Assembly: GCA_038531745.1 (NCBI GenBank)
Contig: JBCBBJ010000002.1
Span: forward strand, 124,001-188,000
Direction: 5' to 3'
DNA length: 64,000 bases
Origin: CALLPQ01 sp038531745
GTDB taxonomy: Bacteria > Pseudomonadota > Alphaproteobacteria > Caulobacterales > Parvularculaceae
A program made the position numbers and the translations under genes. Shown piece by piece: positions 44,365-53,781 of this stretch. Every line of letters begins with the position of its first letter. Positions within the stretch are counted from its first letter, which is position 1. Below the pieces are notes generated by a model. That model saw only the letters and a list, made by a program, of their open reading frames with translations, did not search any database and was not told the origin of the DNA.

Positions 44365-44378
44365 TGCTGCACGCGCCG

Positions 44379-45860
44379 CTATTGAAGCGCCTTTGCAATA
44401 TCGCTGGCAAACCGGGCAACATCAAACCGCGCCCCGCCATTATCGTCGAACCCACGGCGGATAATGATTAAATCCTTAGACGGAATAATCGTCAGGCTTT
44501 GTCCTCGATTGCCCAGTGCCGCATAGGTATCGGCGGGCAACCCCTCAAACCCGCCGAGCAACCACCACTGCGCGCCATAGCCAAAACGCTTTGATCCATC
44601 AGCACGCAAAGGTGGCTGCGCCGGGGCCGGTGTTGTCACATAGTCAGACCAACCTTCGGGCAACACGCGTTTGCCGTTCCACACACCATCCTGGAGATAG
44701 AGGAGCCCGAGGCGACCAAGGTCACGCGCAGTTGTATAAACCTGGCTCGAAAGAATGAAATCACCATTCCAGTCCGTCTCCGGAAAGGTGTGACGCATAC
44801 CCAGCGGCGCCAAGACCGCCTGCATGGCAAACTGATGATACGCGGCATCATCGCCCATAGCCTCGCGCAGATACCGCATGGCCAGCATCGTATCATTGTT
44901 AGCGTAAAACCACCGCGTGCCCGGCGTCACCGCCAATCGCCGCGTGACCGCGTGATCAACAACGCGCCCGCCACCAAAATAGATATTGTCTGTGCGGTTA
45001 CCCCGTGGCCCATTATCAAGACCACTTGCCATGTGGAGGAGATTTTCAAGCGTCATGGCCCGGCGCGGGTCACCATCCGGCCACTGATCAAGCGTAACGC
45101 GATCATCAGTACGGATCATGCCCTGATGCACCGCCGCGCCGACAATGGTTGCCGCCAGGGATTTGGCGACGGACCAGGTACGTTGCGGTGTGTAAAGATC
45201 AAATCCCTTGCGGTACCGCTCCCCAATGATGATCCCGTCTTTGATGACAAGAACAGCGGTGGTTTCTGTGCCGCTGCCATAGGTTTCGCGGTCAAAGGCT
45301 GTTGCCATGACGGGCTTTACGGTTGCGCGCATTGCCGATTGATCGCGGGTCAAACGCGGTGTGCGGTCGCCCACGGGCCAGACTGCGCGCCGCGCCATCC
45401 GCCGTGCACTGGATCTGGCTACTTTTGCAGAAGTGCCCGTGACCGGCACACCGGCCAATCCGATGCGATCACCCGATACCATATCACTATCCAGCGGCGT
45501 GCCCGCGGGCAGCTGTACGCAGCCCCAGGGGCCAGTCCACCGGGCAAGTCGCGGCGGAAAATCATCAAGATAGGCAACACGTACCAGGCCCGCATCCTTG
45601 TCGATTACGGCGTCAGAAACCTGCGCAAAGGCGGCGCGAAAATCAGGATAGATGCGGTTAAACTCGTCTCCCGCGATTTGGGTTGGGGTACGTCCGGCAT
45701 TGAAAACCGAGGAGCAGGTGAATGTCGCTTTGTACCCGGCGGCAAGCGACAGGGTCACTGGATCAGTAATCACACCATCATCGTCGCCCAACGCAGCCGA
45801 CGAAATCCCCAGCAGCACCGCAAAAAACATCGACCGACCTAACTTTTTACCGAATGCCAT
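44379..45860 (-). CDS. beta-lactamase-fold serine hydrolase (NylB-like)
   Basis: This 493-residue exported enzyme belongs to the class C beta-lactamase/penicillin-binding superfamily. It has a signal peptide (MFFAVLLGISSAALG) and an N-terminal extension of about 150 residues. The hydrolase domain follows with the catalytic S-x-x-K in WSVAKSLAAT, the Y-x-N in WFYANNDTML, and near the C-terminus the strand ALGNRGQSLTIIPSKDLIIIRRG. The overall pattern is that of 6-aminohexanoate-dimer hydrolase and EstB-type esterases more than of true beta-lactamases. The substrate is unknown. It is convergent with the HExxH lipoprotein gene and divergent from mltB. Confidence 0.87.
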   Translation of the reverse strand: MAFGKKLGRSMFFAVLLGISSAALGDDDGVITDPVTLSLAAGYKATFTCSSVFNAGRTPTQIAGDEFNRIYPDFRAAFAQVSDAVIDKDAGLVRVAYLDDFPPRLARWTGPWGCVQLPAGTPLDSDMVSGDRIGLAGVPVTGTSAKVARSSARRMARRAVWPVGDRTPRLTRDQSAMRATVKPVMATAFDRETYGSGTETTAVLVIKDGIIIGERYRKGFDLYTPQRTWSVAKSLAATIVGAAVHQGMIRTDDRVTLDQWPDGDPRRAMTLENLLHMASGLDNGPRGNRTDNIYFGGGRVVDHAVTRRLAVTPGTRWFYANNDTMLAMRYLREAMGDDAAYHQFAMQAVLAPLGMRHTFPETDWNGDFILSSQVYTTARDLGRLGLLYLQDGVWNGKRVLPEGWSDYVTTPAPAQPPLRADGSKRFGYGAQWWLLGGFEGLPADTYAALGNRGQSLTIIPSKDLIIIRRGFDDNGGARFDVARFASDIAKALQ

Positions 45861-46074
45861 TCGAGATCCTTTCCATTATGCCCCAGCACTAACCCCGGCC
45901 CTGACCCTGGCGCTGGCTCTAGCCATATCAAATATCATCCACGGCACAAATCGAGCCCGGCCCCAATTGCTTCGATACGCGGGTGCAAGCGGTCAAACTG
46001 GCGACATTTTTATCGGTAATGGTTGAGCGCGGCCCGAATACCGGTAATTCTGACGGCTGTGTTGGAGGGACCCT

Positions 46075-47337
46075 ATGCGCATCGCGCTGTTTTCAAAGTT
46101 GATGTTGCTTGCCGCGCTCGGCCCCATAAGCGCGATTGCTGGCGTTCAATCCACTGTAGGGCAGACGGGGTCTCAAGCGGGGGCGGATCAACCGCCTGCT
46201 GCTGATCCGACCTTCGCCCAATGGCGAGAGGGCTTTCGCCGGACAGCCCTTGATGCTGGCATTTCTGCGGCGACCATCGATGCGGCCCTGGCCGGCATCG
46301 CGCCCGTGCCACGGGTTTTCGCTTTGCAGGATAATCAACCGGAATTTGCCAAGGGCCCGTGGGCTTACATCGACAGTGCCCTCTCCGACCAACGCGTTAG
46401 TAATGGGAGACTGAAATATCAGGAAAATCGCATCGCCCTGGAGGTTATTGGCAATGCCTATGATGTTGCGCCATCGGTGATGACGGCGATCTGGGGGTTG
46501 GAAACCTCTTATGGCGCCGTCATGGGCAACTTTGATACGGTTGAGGTATTGGCAAATTTCGCCTGGAAAGGACGCCGAACCGCCTTTGGCAGATCACAAC
46601 TACTTGGTGCCCTGAAAATTATTGATAATGGCTATGCCCCGCGCTCGAAATTGCGCGGCTCCTGGGCCGGGGCCATGGGCCATACCCAGTTTATTCCCAC
46701 CACCTATCTTGCTTATGCCGTTGATCACGACCAGGACGGTCAGCGCGATATCTGGTCGACCCTCCCCGATGTGTTTGCCTCCACCGCGAATTATCTGGCC
46801 GCCTCAGGCTTTAACAAGGCGAACCCCGTTGGGGTGGAAGTGGTGCTGCCGGCGGGGTTTGATTATGCCCTGACCGGGACAACCCGCCGGGCGCTGGTGG
46901 AGTGGGCGGCCACTGGCATCGTTGCGGCAAACGCGGCGCCGCTGGTTGGTCGCTATGATCCCAATTTGCGTGGGCGTATCATTGTGCCGGCGGGCGCGCG
47001 TGGCCCCGCCTTTCTGGTCTTTGAGAATTTTGAGGCGATCCTCAAATATAATCGGTCCACGTCCTATGCGCTTGCCGTGATGCTTTTATCGCAAAAAATC
47101 GCCGGGGACGGCGGTGATGTCATCCAGCCTTGGCCACGCGATGACCGGCCCTTAAGCCTCGCCGAACGGAAGCAATTGCAACGTGCCCTTGCCGATCGCG
47201 GCTTTGACCCCGGTCCGGTCGACGGGATCATCGGTGCGGGAACCAAACGGGCACTGCGCCGGTGGCAGATCAGCGCTGGGTTACCAGCCGACGGTTATGC
47301 ATCTGCCCGTTTGCTCAGCCTGTTACTGGCACAATAG
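46075..47337 (+). CDS. lytic murein transglycosylase, MltB family
   Basis: This enzyme cleaves peptidoglycan glycan strands with formation of an anhydro sugar. The 420-residue protein has a signal peptide (about 1-22) and an SLT_2 catalytic domain (about 45-340) with the catalytic Glu in WGLETSYGAVMGN and the family phrases AGAMGHTQFIPTTY and AYAVDHDQDGQRDIW. A C-terminal peptidoglycan-binding domain follows (about 360-420: LQRALADRGFDPGPVDGIIG, LRRWQ). No lipobox is seen, so it is probably soluble in the periplasm. It is convergent, four bases apart, with the response regulator gene. Confidence 0.92.
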   Translation: MRIALFSKLMLLAALGPISAIAGVQSTVGQTGSQAGADQPPAADPTFAQWREGFRRTALDAGISAATIDAALAGIAPVPRVFALQDNQPEFAKGPWAYIDSALSDQRVSNGRLKYQENRIALEVIGNAYDVAPSVMTAIWGLETSYGAVMGNFDTVEVLANFAWKGRRTAFGRSQLLGALKIIDNGYAPRSKLRGSWAGAMGHTQFIPTTYLAYAVDHDQDGQRDIWSTLPDVFASTANYLAASGFNKANPVGVEVVLPAGFDYALTGTTRRALVEWAATGIVAANAAPLVGRYDPNLRGRIIVPAGARGPAFLVFENFEAILKYNRSTSYALAVMLLSQKIAGDGGDVIQPWPRDDRPLSLAERKQLQRALADRGFDPGPVDGIIGAGTKRALRRWQISAGLPADGYASARLLSLLLAQ

Positions 47338-47341
47338 CACT

Positions 47342-47944
47342 CTACAGCCAGCCATTTTCTCGGGCGCGGCGCGCCGCCTCAATGCGGTTTGATACACCGA
47401 GTTTCGCGGTAGCTTCAGCCAGATAATTGCGCACGGTGCCCGGCGATAATGCAAGACGCTGGGCAATGACTTTGTTGCTTTCTCCTTGCTCCACAAACCG
47501 CAGGATTTCCCGCTCCCGCGGGGTGAGAGGGTCCTGCGTTTGCCAGGCGGCTACGGCCAATTCCGTATCGATACATGTTTCATTGTCGGCAACCTTACGA
47601 ATGGCAAAAGCCAATTCCTCTCCAGGCGTATCTTTCAGAAAATACCCCTTTGCCCCGGCGGCCATCGCCCGTTGGAGATAGCCGGGTCGGGCAAATGTTG
47701 TCACCATCAGAATTTTTGTATCAATATTCAGTTTACTGATGGTTTGAGAAAGCTCAATACCGGTAAGGCCCGGCATCTCAATATCCGTTAACAGAACATC
47801 TGGCTTATGGGTTTTGACGAGGGCCAACGCCTCGCGGCCATCGCCAGTATCGGCAACAATGTCGATATCTTTTTCCAAAGACAGAAGGGTCTTCAAAGCA
47901 CTGCGCAAAAGTGACTGATCTTCGGCAAGCACCAGCCGGATCAT
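47342..47944 (-). CDS. NarL/DesR-type response regulator
   Basis: This 200-residue two-component regulator has a receiver domain (about 1-120) with the acidic pocket AEDQ and phospho-acceptor Asp 54 in LLTDIEMPGLTG. The LuxR-type helix-turn-helix follows (about 135-200: LTPREREILRFVEQGESNKVIAQRLALS with VRNYLAEATAKLGVSNRIEA). Length and sequence style match DesR. Its ATG overlaps the stop of the histidine kinase gene (ATGA), so the two are coupled. As the last gene of the ABC-amidohydrolase-kinase operon it probably controls that operon, perhaps through repeats near 52718-52790. Confidence 0.93.
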   Translation of the reverse strand: MIRLVLAEDQSLLRSALKTLLSLEKDIDIVADTGDGREALALVKTHKPDVLLTDIEMPGLTGIELSQTISKLNIDTKILMVTTFARPGYLQRAMAAGAKGYFLKDTPGEELAFAIRKVADNETCIDTELAVAAWQTQDPLTPREREILRFVEQGESNKVIAQRLALSPGTVRNYLAEATAKLGVSNRIEAARRARENGWL

Positions 47945-49104
47945 GGTGTATGCTCCGTACTTTGATTATCCTGCAAGGCCCCAACCCCCGCTAGCGGGAC
48001 ATCAACGGTAACGCGAAAACCCGGTGACCGCGAAAAAGAAGCTGTGCCCTTAAGACTATCAACCCGCGCGCTCAGTCCGCTTAGCCCAGCCCCCGGCACC
48101 CAGCCATCATCGGACAGCCCTGCCCCATTATCTTGCACGGCAATCTTGAAAGTGTCGCCTGTCTGTTCAAACCGGAGCGTCACGCCGGTCGCCTCAGCAT
48201 GGCGGATCACATTGGTGACCGCTTCGCGCAACACAAGGCCAAGCACAGTATCGGCTGTGGGCGTCAGCGGTGGCGGGTCGCCCGTAACGGTCAAAGAAAC
48301 ACCGCCGCTTTCCAAAAACCGGCGGGCCCTTTCAATTTCGGCGGTAATGGTGGTTGCCGTCATATCGCTAACCGCGGCGCGCACATCACTTAGCGCCGCG
48401 CGGGCCGCATCACGAATTTCCTGTAGCTCTCGTGTCGTCTGTGCCGGATCAGTGCCTAGCATGCGAGCGGCAATATCCGCCTTTAGGGCAACCATGGTGA
48501 GCGTTTGACCCAAAACATCGTGCACATCACGGGCGATCCGCGCCCGCTCGGCAATGGCGGCTTCCTCACGTTCCAGGGCGCGGGCATTCTCCGCAAGCTG
48601 CGATTCAGCAAGTTGCGCTGCGCCCGCCATACAGCTGAGGCCGGTAATCGTCCCCATAAAGACAACAAACCCGATTTCTATCAGGGTCCGATCAAGAGCA
48701 AAGGTTACGCCCACATAGACAATCGTCAGAATTGCGATGATCCACAATGCACGTTGGCCGGGACGCTGAAACCCGGCTTGTGTTGTTGCATAAATATGGA
48801 AAACACCGGGTGACCCCCAAAAGGGCGTTACGGCGTAGCCGATCAGCGCTGTCAGGGCGATCAACGGAACATACTCCGCAGACGACTTTTCGAATACTTT
48901 CAAATGAATGGGAATGAAGATCCCAATTGCAATGACGGCAACGGCAACATCAATCAGAGTCGGCGCTCGAAACAGCCACGGGGAGCCGTAGAACAGAAGA
49001 TAGATCAGATAAAATTCCGGCCGGGACCCAAGATTGGGGCGCATATCATGCATAGCGCTTTTTGGTCCGGCAGGCTGCATCGCGTATTCGAATTTTGTGA
49101 TCAC
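47941..49104 (-). CDS. DesK-type sensor histidine kinase
   Basis: This 387-residue membrane kinase has about five N-terminal helices (residues 30-165), a short coiled linker (AESQLAENARALEREEAAIAERARI, 25 residues), and a HisKA_3 domain with the phospho-acceptor His 195 in ARDVHDVLGQTLTMV. The ATP-binding domain has the N-box REAVTNVIRHA and G-box DNGAGL, PGAGLSGLSARV. There is no extracytoplasmic sensor domain, so it probably senses the membrane itself, as DesK does with thickness or fluidity. The GTG start overlaps the amidohydrolase stop (GTGA); an ATG lies eight codons further in. Confidence 0.92.
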   Translation of the reverse strand: MITKFEYAMQPAGPKSAMHDMRPNLGSRPEFYLIYLLFYGSPWLFRAPTLIDVAVAVIAIGIFIPIHLKVFEKSSAEYVPLIALTALIGYAVTPFWGSPGVFHIYATTQAGFQRPGQRALWIIAILTIVYVGVTFALDRTLIEIGFVVFMGTITGLSCMAGAAQLAESQLAENARALEREEAAIAERARIARDVHDVLGQTLTMVALKADIAARMLGTDPAQTTRELQEIRDAARAALSDVRAAVSDMTATTITAEIERARRFLESGGVSLTVTGDPPPLTPTADTVLGLVLREAVTNVIRHAEATGVTLRFEQTGDTFKIAVQDNGAGLSDDGWVPGAGLSGLSARVDSLKGTASFSRSPGFRVTVDVPLAGVGALQDNQSTEHTP

Positions 49105-50978
49105 GGTTCAAAGCGAATATTGTCCAGTTCGAAGTCGAATACACCCGGCCGGGGCCCTGAAACAAGGGCCAGACCTGTTGTCGATTTCGGTTGTAGACCA
49201 GGCACATCTGCGAGTCTGATCGTCACCGACGACCAATTTTCCGCCACCGGAAATTCAGCCGTCGGCGGAATACCGGCGCCGCCAACAGTGAACAGCATGG
49301 CCCGATAGGTTCCAGGTGTTCCCTTCACATCGAAATGCAGCTTGGTAAATCTGCTGATATTCTTACCCTCGGTAAAACTGCCCGAGAACCCGAGGAAAGC
49401 ACCCGCCCAGGGGAACGGAAAGCCAGGTTTAATTTCCGTACGCACAGCCATGACACCAGATGACCCAGCCCCGGTCTCGGCAACAATTTGGCTAACACTT
49501 GCGGTTGACTGACCACCAGCGATCTGGTCGCTCGTGGTTGTCCACCCGGGCGATCCGGCTACGGAGAGGTCGGTCTCAAACATACCGATGTCGGTTGTTG
49601 TCCAGGCGTCGGACTCCGGCGTTTCCAGCGCTCGCTCAATGGCATAGCCGTTTTTATAGACGGCGGCGATCTCCCGCGTTGCCATAACATCTTCTAGGGG
49701 ATTGGCGGTGAGCATAACGAAATCTGCGATAGATCCGGCGGCAAGGCTGCCGCGTCCTTCAAGGCCAAAGGCCTTGGCCGGACCATCAAGGGCGCCGCGT
49801 AGCGCCGCCTCAATGGGCATACCGGATGCCACAAGCAACGCCATTTCCTGATGCAAGGTCGCACCATACGTCGTGCCGGCATTGGGCGCGTCTGACCCGG
49901 CAAAAATAGGCACCCCCGCAGCATGAAGCGCTTTGACATTGGCCATGGCCACGTCGAGGTCGAAACCACGAATACCACCACGACCAAATTGCTGATCCAG
50001 CGAACTCTCCTGAAACGGGGACAGGTAAGGCGCAATTGCAGGGTCTTTCAACAATTCTCCACCCGGGTTCTTGCCATCGACCGATGCGATAACCGTCAGC
50101 GTAGGGATTATAAAAATATCTTTGTCCACGGCAAGCTGAATGAACTCAGGCGTAACCGGCGTATCGGCAAAGATGTGGACAAGACCGTCAATATCGTCCT
50201 CCACCAATTCCCGGGCTGCATCCAGCGTACCAATATGGGCAACCACAAGAACGCCGCGTTTATGGCCGGCCTCAATCAGAGCTTTTGCTGTCGCCCGATC
50301 AAGGCTGTTTATGGTTGAGGAGCTGGGGATATATGCAAGCTTGATATAGTCGGACCCTTCGGCAAGGCGTGCATCAACCCACGCTTGCGCCTCGTCAGGC
50401 TCGGTCAGGGTGGGGATATCAAAACCGAATTGTGTACCATGACCGCCGGGGACCGTTGCCATGACCCCGGAACTGAACATATCGGCTTCGGCGAGCTTAC
50501 CGCGCACCGCCCGATTTTTGAGCATATCGGGAAGCATGAACGTGTTTGTAAACATATCAAGATGGGTGGTGACCCCAAGACGCACCGCATCGGCAAAGGC
50601 ACTGGCGTAGGAATGGGTGTGGGCGTCAATGAGACCCGGGATCACATACTGACCTTGCCCATCGACCGTGGGCAAATCATTGGCCAGACTTTCGCCTATA
50701 GCGGCAATGTAGCCGTCCTTAACCTGAATATTTTGCGGCTGGGAGAAACGCAAACCCGTCGGTCCGTCGGTCAAGACGAGCGCATTGGTGAGCAAAAAGC
50801 TGTTTGCTGTCACCTCGCCAGAGCGATCTGGCGAAACGTTTGTACTGGCCTGATCAGCCAGCGGCGCCGGTGACGAGCTCCCATCCTCCCGGGGAGATGA
50901 AACGGGCAGGAAAAAGATAAGGGCCGCAATCAATACCGCGCTGCCAACCAGTGCACCCAAAAAAATCGATCTCAGCAT
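49101..50978 (-). CDS. exported amidohydrolase with a CIA30-like C-terminal domain
   Basis: The 625-residue protein begins with a membrane anchor or signal (FLGALVGSAVLIAALIFFLP). An amidohydrolase domain follows (about 60-450) with complete metal ligands: HTH in LIDAHTHSYAS, the lysine in DYIKLAYIPS, His in VVAHIGT and GLVHIFAD, and Asp in FAGSDAPNAGT. The last 150 residues are a separate beta-sandwich similar to the CIA30/galactose-binding group (GAFLGFSGSFTEGKNISRF, FDFELDNIRFEP). It probably acts outside the inner membrane on a cyclic amide, imide or dipeptide. It lies between an ABC-2 exporter and a DesKR-type system in one operon. Confidence 0.88.
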   Translation of the reverse strand: MLRSIFLGALVGSAVLIAALIFFLPVSSPREDGSSSPAPLADQASTNVSPDRSGEVTANSFLLTNALVLTDGPTGLRFSQPQNIQVKDGYIAAIGESLANDLPTVDGQGQYVIPGLIDAHTHSYASAFADAVRLGVTTHLDMFTNTFMLPDMLKNRAVRGKLAEADMFSSGVMATVPGGHGTQFGFDIPTLTEPDEAQAWVDARLAEGSDYIKLAYIPSSSTINSLDRATAKALIEAGHKRGVLVVAHIGTLDAARELVEDDIDGLVHIFADTPVTPEFIQLAVDKDIFIIPTLTVIASVDGKNPGGELLKDPAIAPYLSPFQESSLDQQFGRGGIRGFDLDVAMANVKALHAAGVPIFAGSDAPNAGTTYGATLHQEMALLVASGMPIEAALRGALDGPAKAFGLEGRGSLAAGSIADFVMLTANPLEDVMATREIAAVYKNGYAIERALETPESDAWTTTDIGMFETDLSVAGSPGWTTTSDQIAGGQSTASVSQIVAETGAGSSGVMAVRTEIKPGFPFPWAGAFLGFSGSFTEGKNISRFTKLHFDVKGTPGTYRAMLFTVGGAGIPPTAEFPVAENWSSVTIRLADVPGLQPKSTTGLALVSGPRPGVFDFELDNIRFEP

Positions 50979-51047
50979 TTTTCAGTCTCCCAAAGTCTTA
51001 GAGTCTTTATCTGTGTACGGCATTAAACAGCAATCAAAACAGGGTTC

Positions 51048-51785
51048 CTAGCGTTGACGCACCCACGCTATTAAGGAAACCCCGGCAAGGATTACGGTCA
51101 TGATCGCGCTAATCACGAGGTGATCGCGCGGGATGACTGGTGCAGGGCCGTTCACCACCGACAAAGCTATTTCAGCCAGATGATAGGACGGCAGATAACT
51201 CGCAAAACCCTGCATCATGCTGGGAAAAACGGCGATGGGAATCCACAGCCCGCCTAATGCCGACAGGACAAGGAAAACGATATTGGATAACGCCACCGCG
51301 GCATTGGCACGAAACAGAAATCCAAAGGTAAGCCCGATAAAAACAAAAGGTGCGGCCGCGGCAAGATGAACTCCCATCAGGGTTGCCCAGGTCACCCGGT
51401 CAAGCCGCACACCGCCAAAATAGCGCGCCACCAGATACATAAGCGTCAAGGCAAGCAGCGAAAAGAAGAGCGTTGCGATCAGCTTTGCCGCCACATAGGT
51501 TGTCGCGGGTGCAGGTGACGCCCGCTTGACCTGTAACCAACCTTGCTCGCGCTCACTGGCAACACCGGCCCCAAAGCCAAAAATAGCAGGGCCCATCACC
51601 GCAAAGACACCGAAGGTTGCCAGAATGCGTGCGGCTGCTGTGCCCCCACCATTGGGTAGAATGACAGCAAAGAGGGTGTAAAACGCCACGGGCATGGCGA
51701 GCGTTGGGATAATAAATTCAGGGGCGCGCAGACTTTTGAGAAGTTCGGCGCCAGCCTCACTCATCAAGATAAGGAACGTTCTCAT
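51048..51785 (-). CDS. ABC-2 type transporter permease
   Basis: This 245-residue membrane subunit has six helices in the ABC-2 pattern (for example FIIPTLAMPVAFYTLFAVILP, LFFSLLALTLMYLVARYF, AIMTVILAGVSLIAWV). It should form a dimer with the ATPase encoded immediately upstream; the ATG overlaps the ATPase stop by four bases. Exporters of this kind move drugs, lipids or peptides outward. The amidohydrolase gene follows 70 bases downstream, so cargo and hydrolase substrate may be related, but nothing in the sequence proves it. Confidence 0.9.
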   Translation of the reverse strand: MRTFLILMSEAGAELLKSLRAPEFIIPTLAMPVAFYTLFAVILPNGGGTAAARILATFGVFAVMGPAIFGFGAGVASEREQGWLQVKRASPAPATTYVAAKLIATLFFSLLALTLMYLVARYFGGVRLDRVTWATLMGVHLAAAAPFVFIGLTFGFLFRANAAVALSNIVFLVLSALGGLWIPIAVFPSMMQGFASYLPSYHLAEIALSVVNGPAPVIPRDHLVISAIMTVILAGVSLIAWVRQR

Positions 51786-52693
51786 GACTGGGCCTCCGCC
51801 GATGGGGTTTTGGTAATATCGAGAAAAGCATCTTCCAAACTGGGTTTGGAAACTGTCAGATCACTGATTGCGGGGTCGGCCGGTAAAAGTGTTGTAAGGG
51901 TTTTTGGGGCATTCAGAGAAATAATCTCCGTATACCGACCAGATAGGCGAGCAGCCCGTACGGCGGGCATGCGGCTTATCGCATCAGCATCCAGCGTGGT
52001 CACACATTTGATCAGCGCATCACCAACCGCTTCACGAATTTCCGTGGGCGATCCATCGGCGATCACACGCCCCTTGTTAAAGACAAGAATACGGTCGGCG
52101 AGCGCGTCAGCTTCCTCCAGATAGTGGGTCGTCAGGACGATGGAACGCCCTTGGCCGGCAAGATTGTCGATGGTCGCCCACAGGCCGCGGCGCGCTTCAG
52201 CATCCAAACCGGTTGTGGGCTCATCAAGAAAAATCAGGTCTGGCTGACCGATCACCGCCAAGGCGAATTGCACCCGGCGTTTTTGTCCGCCCGATAATGA
52301 CCCGTATCGTTTAGTGGCAAAATCAGACAGCGCACATAAATCCACAACTTCATCGACGCTAAGCGATTGACGGTAATAGCTGGCAAACAGATCAAGGTGC
52401 TCAACCGCCGACAATTGGTCGGGCAGATTGGCATCTTGCAGCATGACCCCGGTGCGTTGGCGATTGGCCCCACTGCCCGGTTTGCCGCCAAAAACCGATA
52501 AGTGCCCGCCGGATTTCGGCAACAGACCAAGGGCGCAGTTGATAAAGGTTGTTTTGCCGGCGCCATTGGCGCCCAGAATGGCGGTGATACCTGACCGCGG
52601 GATAGAAAGGTCAATCCCGTCGAGGGCCGTGGTTTTGCCAAAGGTGCGCGAGAGACCCGTCGCCTCGATGGCCGCATGGGTGGAGGTTGTCAT
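51782..52693 (-). CDS. ABC transporter ATP-binding protein (ABC-2 exporter)
   Basis: This 303-residue ATPase leads the operon. Its motifs are complete: Walker A GANGAGKTTFI (about 37-47), Q-loop VMLQDANLPDQ, signature LSGGQKRRVQFALAV, Walker B LIFLDEPTTGLD and switch His in TTHYLEEADALADR. A C-terminal tail of about 80 residues ends in SDLTVSKPSLEDAFLDITK, typical of drug- and lipid-exporting CcmA-type ATPases. The gene is divergent from the membrane protein at 52784; the 90-base gap contains two pairs of direct repeats that may be operators. Confidence 0.94.
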   Translation of the reverse strand: MTTSTHAAIEATGLSRTFGKTTALDGIDLSIPRSGITAILGANGAGKTTFINCALGLLPKSGGHLSVFGGKPGSGANRQRTGVMLQDANLPDQLSAVEHLDLFASYYRQSLSVDEVVDLCALSDFATKRYGSLSGGQKRRVQFALAVIGQPDLIFLDEPTTGLDAEARRGLWATIDNLAGQGRSIVLTTHYLEEADALADRILVFNKGRVIADGSPTEIREAVGDALIKCVTTLDADAISRMPAVRAARLSGRYTEIISLNAPKTLTTLLPADPAISDLTVSKPSLEDAFLDITKTPSAEAQS

Positions 52694-52717
52694 GACAATC
52701 CCTGTCTTGTTTTTTCC

Positions 52718-52790
52718 ATGATCACGATACGATGATCAGATCGCCTCATACATTGTCAGATGTCAGTTAAAGGGGGGTGACAGATGTCAG
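52718..52790. promoter_or_regulatory. paired direct repeats in the divergent promoter region
   Basis: ATGATCA occurs at 52718-52724 and again at 52732-52738. CAGATGTCAG occurs at 52757-52766 and again at 52781-52790. The second CAGATGTCAG covers the start codon at 52784. The first pair is 14 bases apart start to start, the second 24. They lie between the divergent ABC operon and the membrane protein gene, where the operon's own response regulator could bind. Confidence 0.4.
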
Positions 52791-53602
52791 GGCCAACGCC
52801 GGCTTTACCGGCGCCAGAACCCGCGGGGTGCCGAGGGATTGGCAAAGTGGGCAAATTCATCTTCCATAGCGCGATGCCCTATTCTGAACTGCGGTCCGAC
52901 GCCATTACCAAGACACTTCAGACCCTGACCTTGCGGGTGGAAGAGCGTTTCGCCCAATCGAGCTTGCTGGGGGTTTGCCGTGAGGTGGCCCGCGTGGCCG
53001 GAGAAACAGACGCGCGCTGTGCAGATTATCAGCGGCCCTATGTGTTGCTGCGGCTCTATTGGGTTGTGGGCGGGATCATCCTGATATCGCTGATTACGTT
53101 TCTGGGGATTTGGCTCACGGCAGAATTTACCGGGCTTGAAGAGGGCCACCTGCCCTTTGAAGAACGCCCCGGGCTTGCGCTGTTTGAAGGCCTTGAGCCC
53201 GCGATCAATGTGTTCCTCCTCATCGGCGCCGGGTTTTTCTTTATGACCCGGCAAGAAGAAAAGATAAAACGCGAGCGCATCCTCAAACACATCCATCAAT
53301 TGCGCAGTCTCACCCACGTGGTTGATATGCACCAATTGACCAAAGACCCCACCGCCATCCTAGGTGATTTCAAACGCACCGCCCACTCACCAATCCGCGA
53401 GATGAGCCGCTATGAGCTAAGCCGGTATCTTGATTATTGCGCAGAGCTATTGGCGCTCATCGGCAAGATCGCGGCGCTTTACATGCGCGATGTTGAAGAT
53501 ATCGAGGTCATCACAGCGGCCAACGAGATTGAAAATCTGACCACGAACATTTCCCGAAAAATCTGGCAGAAAATCATGATCATGGACCAAATGGAATGTT
53601 GA
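52784..53602 (+). CDS. two-helix membrane protein of unknown function
   Basis: I do not recognise this 272-residue protein. After a Pro-rich lead and a helical N-terminal part come two membrane helices (VVGGIILISLITFLGIWL near residue 93; AINVFLLIGAGFFFM near 145) separated by an acidic stretch. A long cytoplasmic helical domain of about 115 residues follows (RHIHQLRSLTHVVDMHQL-like, SRYELSRYLDYCAELLALIGKIAALY). The gene has a strong purine-rich ribosome site (AGGGGGG at 52771-52777). It stands where sucC would be expected, 179 bases before sucD, but shows no similarity to SucC. The function is unknown. Confidence 0.75.
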   Translation: MSGPTPALPAPEPAGCRGIGKVGKFIFHSAMPYSELRSDAITKTLQTLTLRVEERFAQSSLLGVCREVARVAGETDARCADYQRPYVLLRLYWVVGGIILISLITFLGIWLTAEFTGLEEGHLPFEERPGLALFEGLEPAINVFLLIGAGFFFMTRQEEKIKRERILKHIHQLRSLTHVVDMHQLTKDPTAILGDFKRTAHSPIREMSRYELSRYLDYCAELLALIGKIAALYMRDVEDIEVITAANEIENLTTNISRKIWQKIMIMDQMEC

Positions 53603-53781
53603 TGTCCGTTTGCTTGATTTTGCAGAATGGTTTTGGGGCCAACATTTTGACATTGTGCGCACGAGCGGACAGTCCACGACAATTTCCTGCTCGCCCGAGC
53701 CATTCCCATGTTGCAGCCACCTGATGGCGGGTCTAAGACCGACGAAATTGAAGTACTCTTCGCGAAAAGGCACCCAGTCTC

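Noticed and set aside
44379..45860. True beta-lactamase resistance gene
   Set aside because: The sequence pattern resembles NylB/EstB-type hydrolases, and there is no mobile context.
53603..53781. TTGACA at 53647 as the sucD promoter
   Set aside because: No matching -10 box at the right distance.
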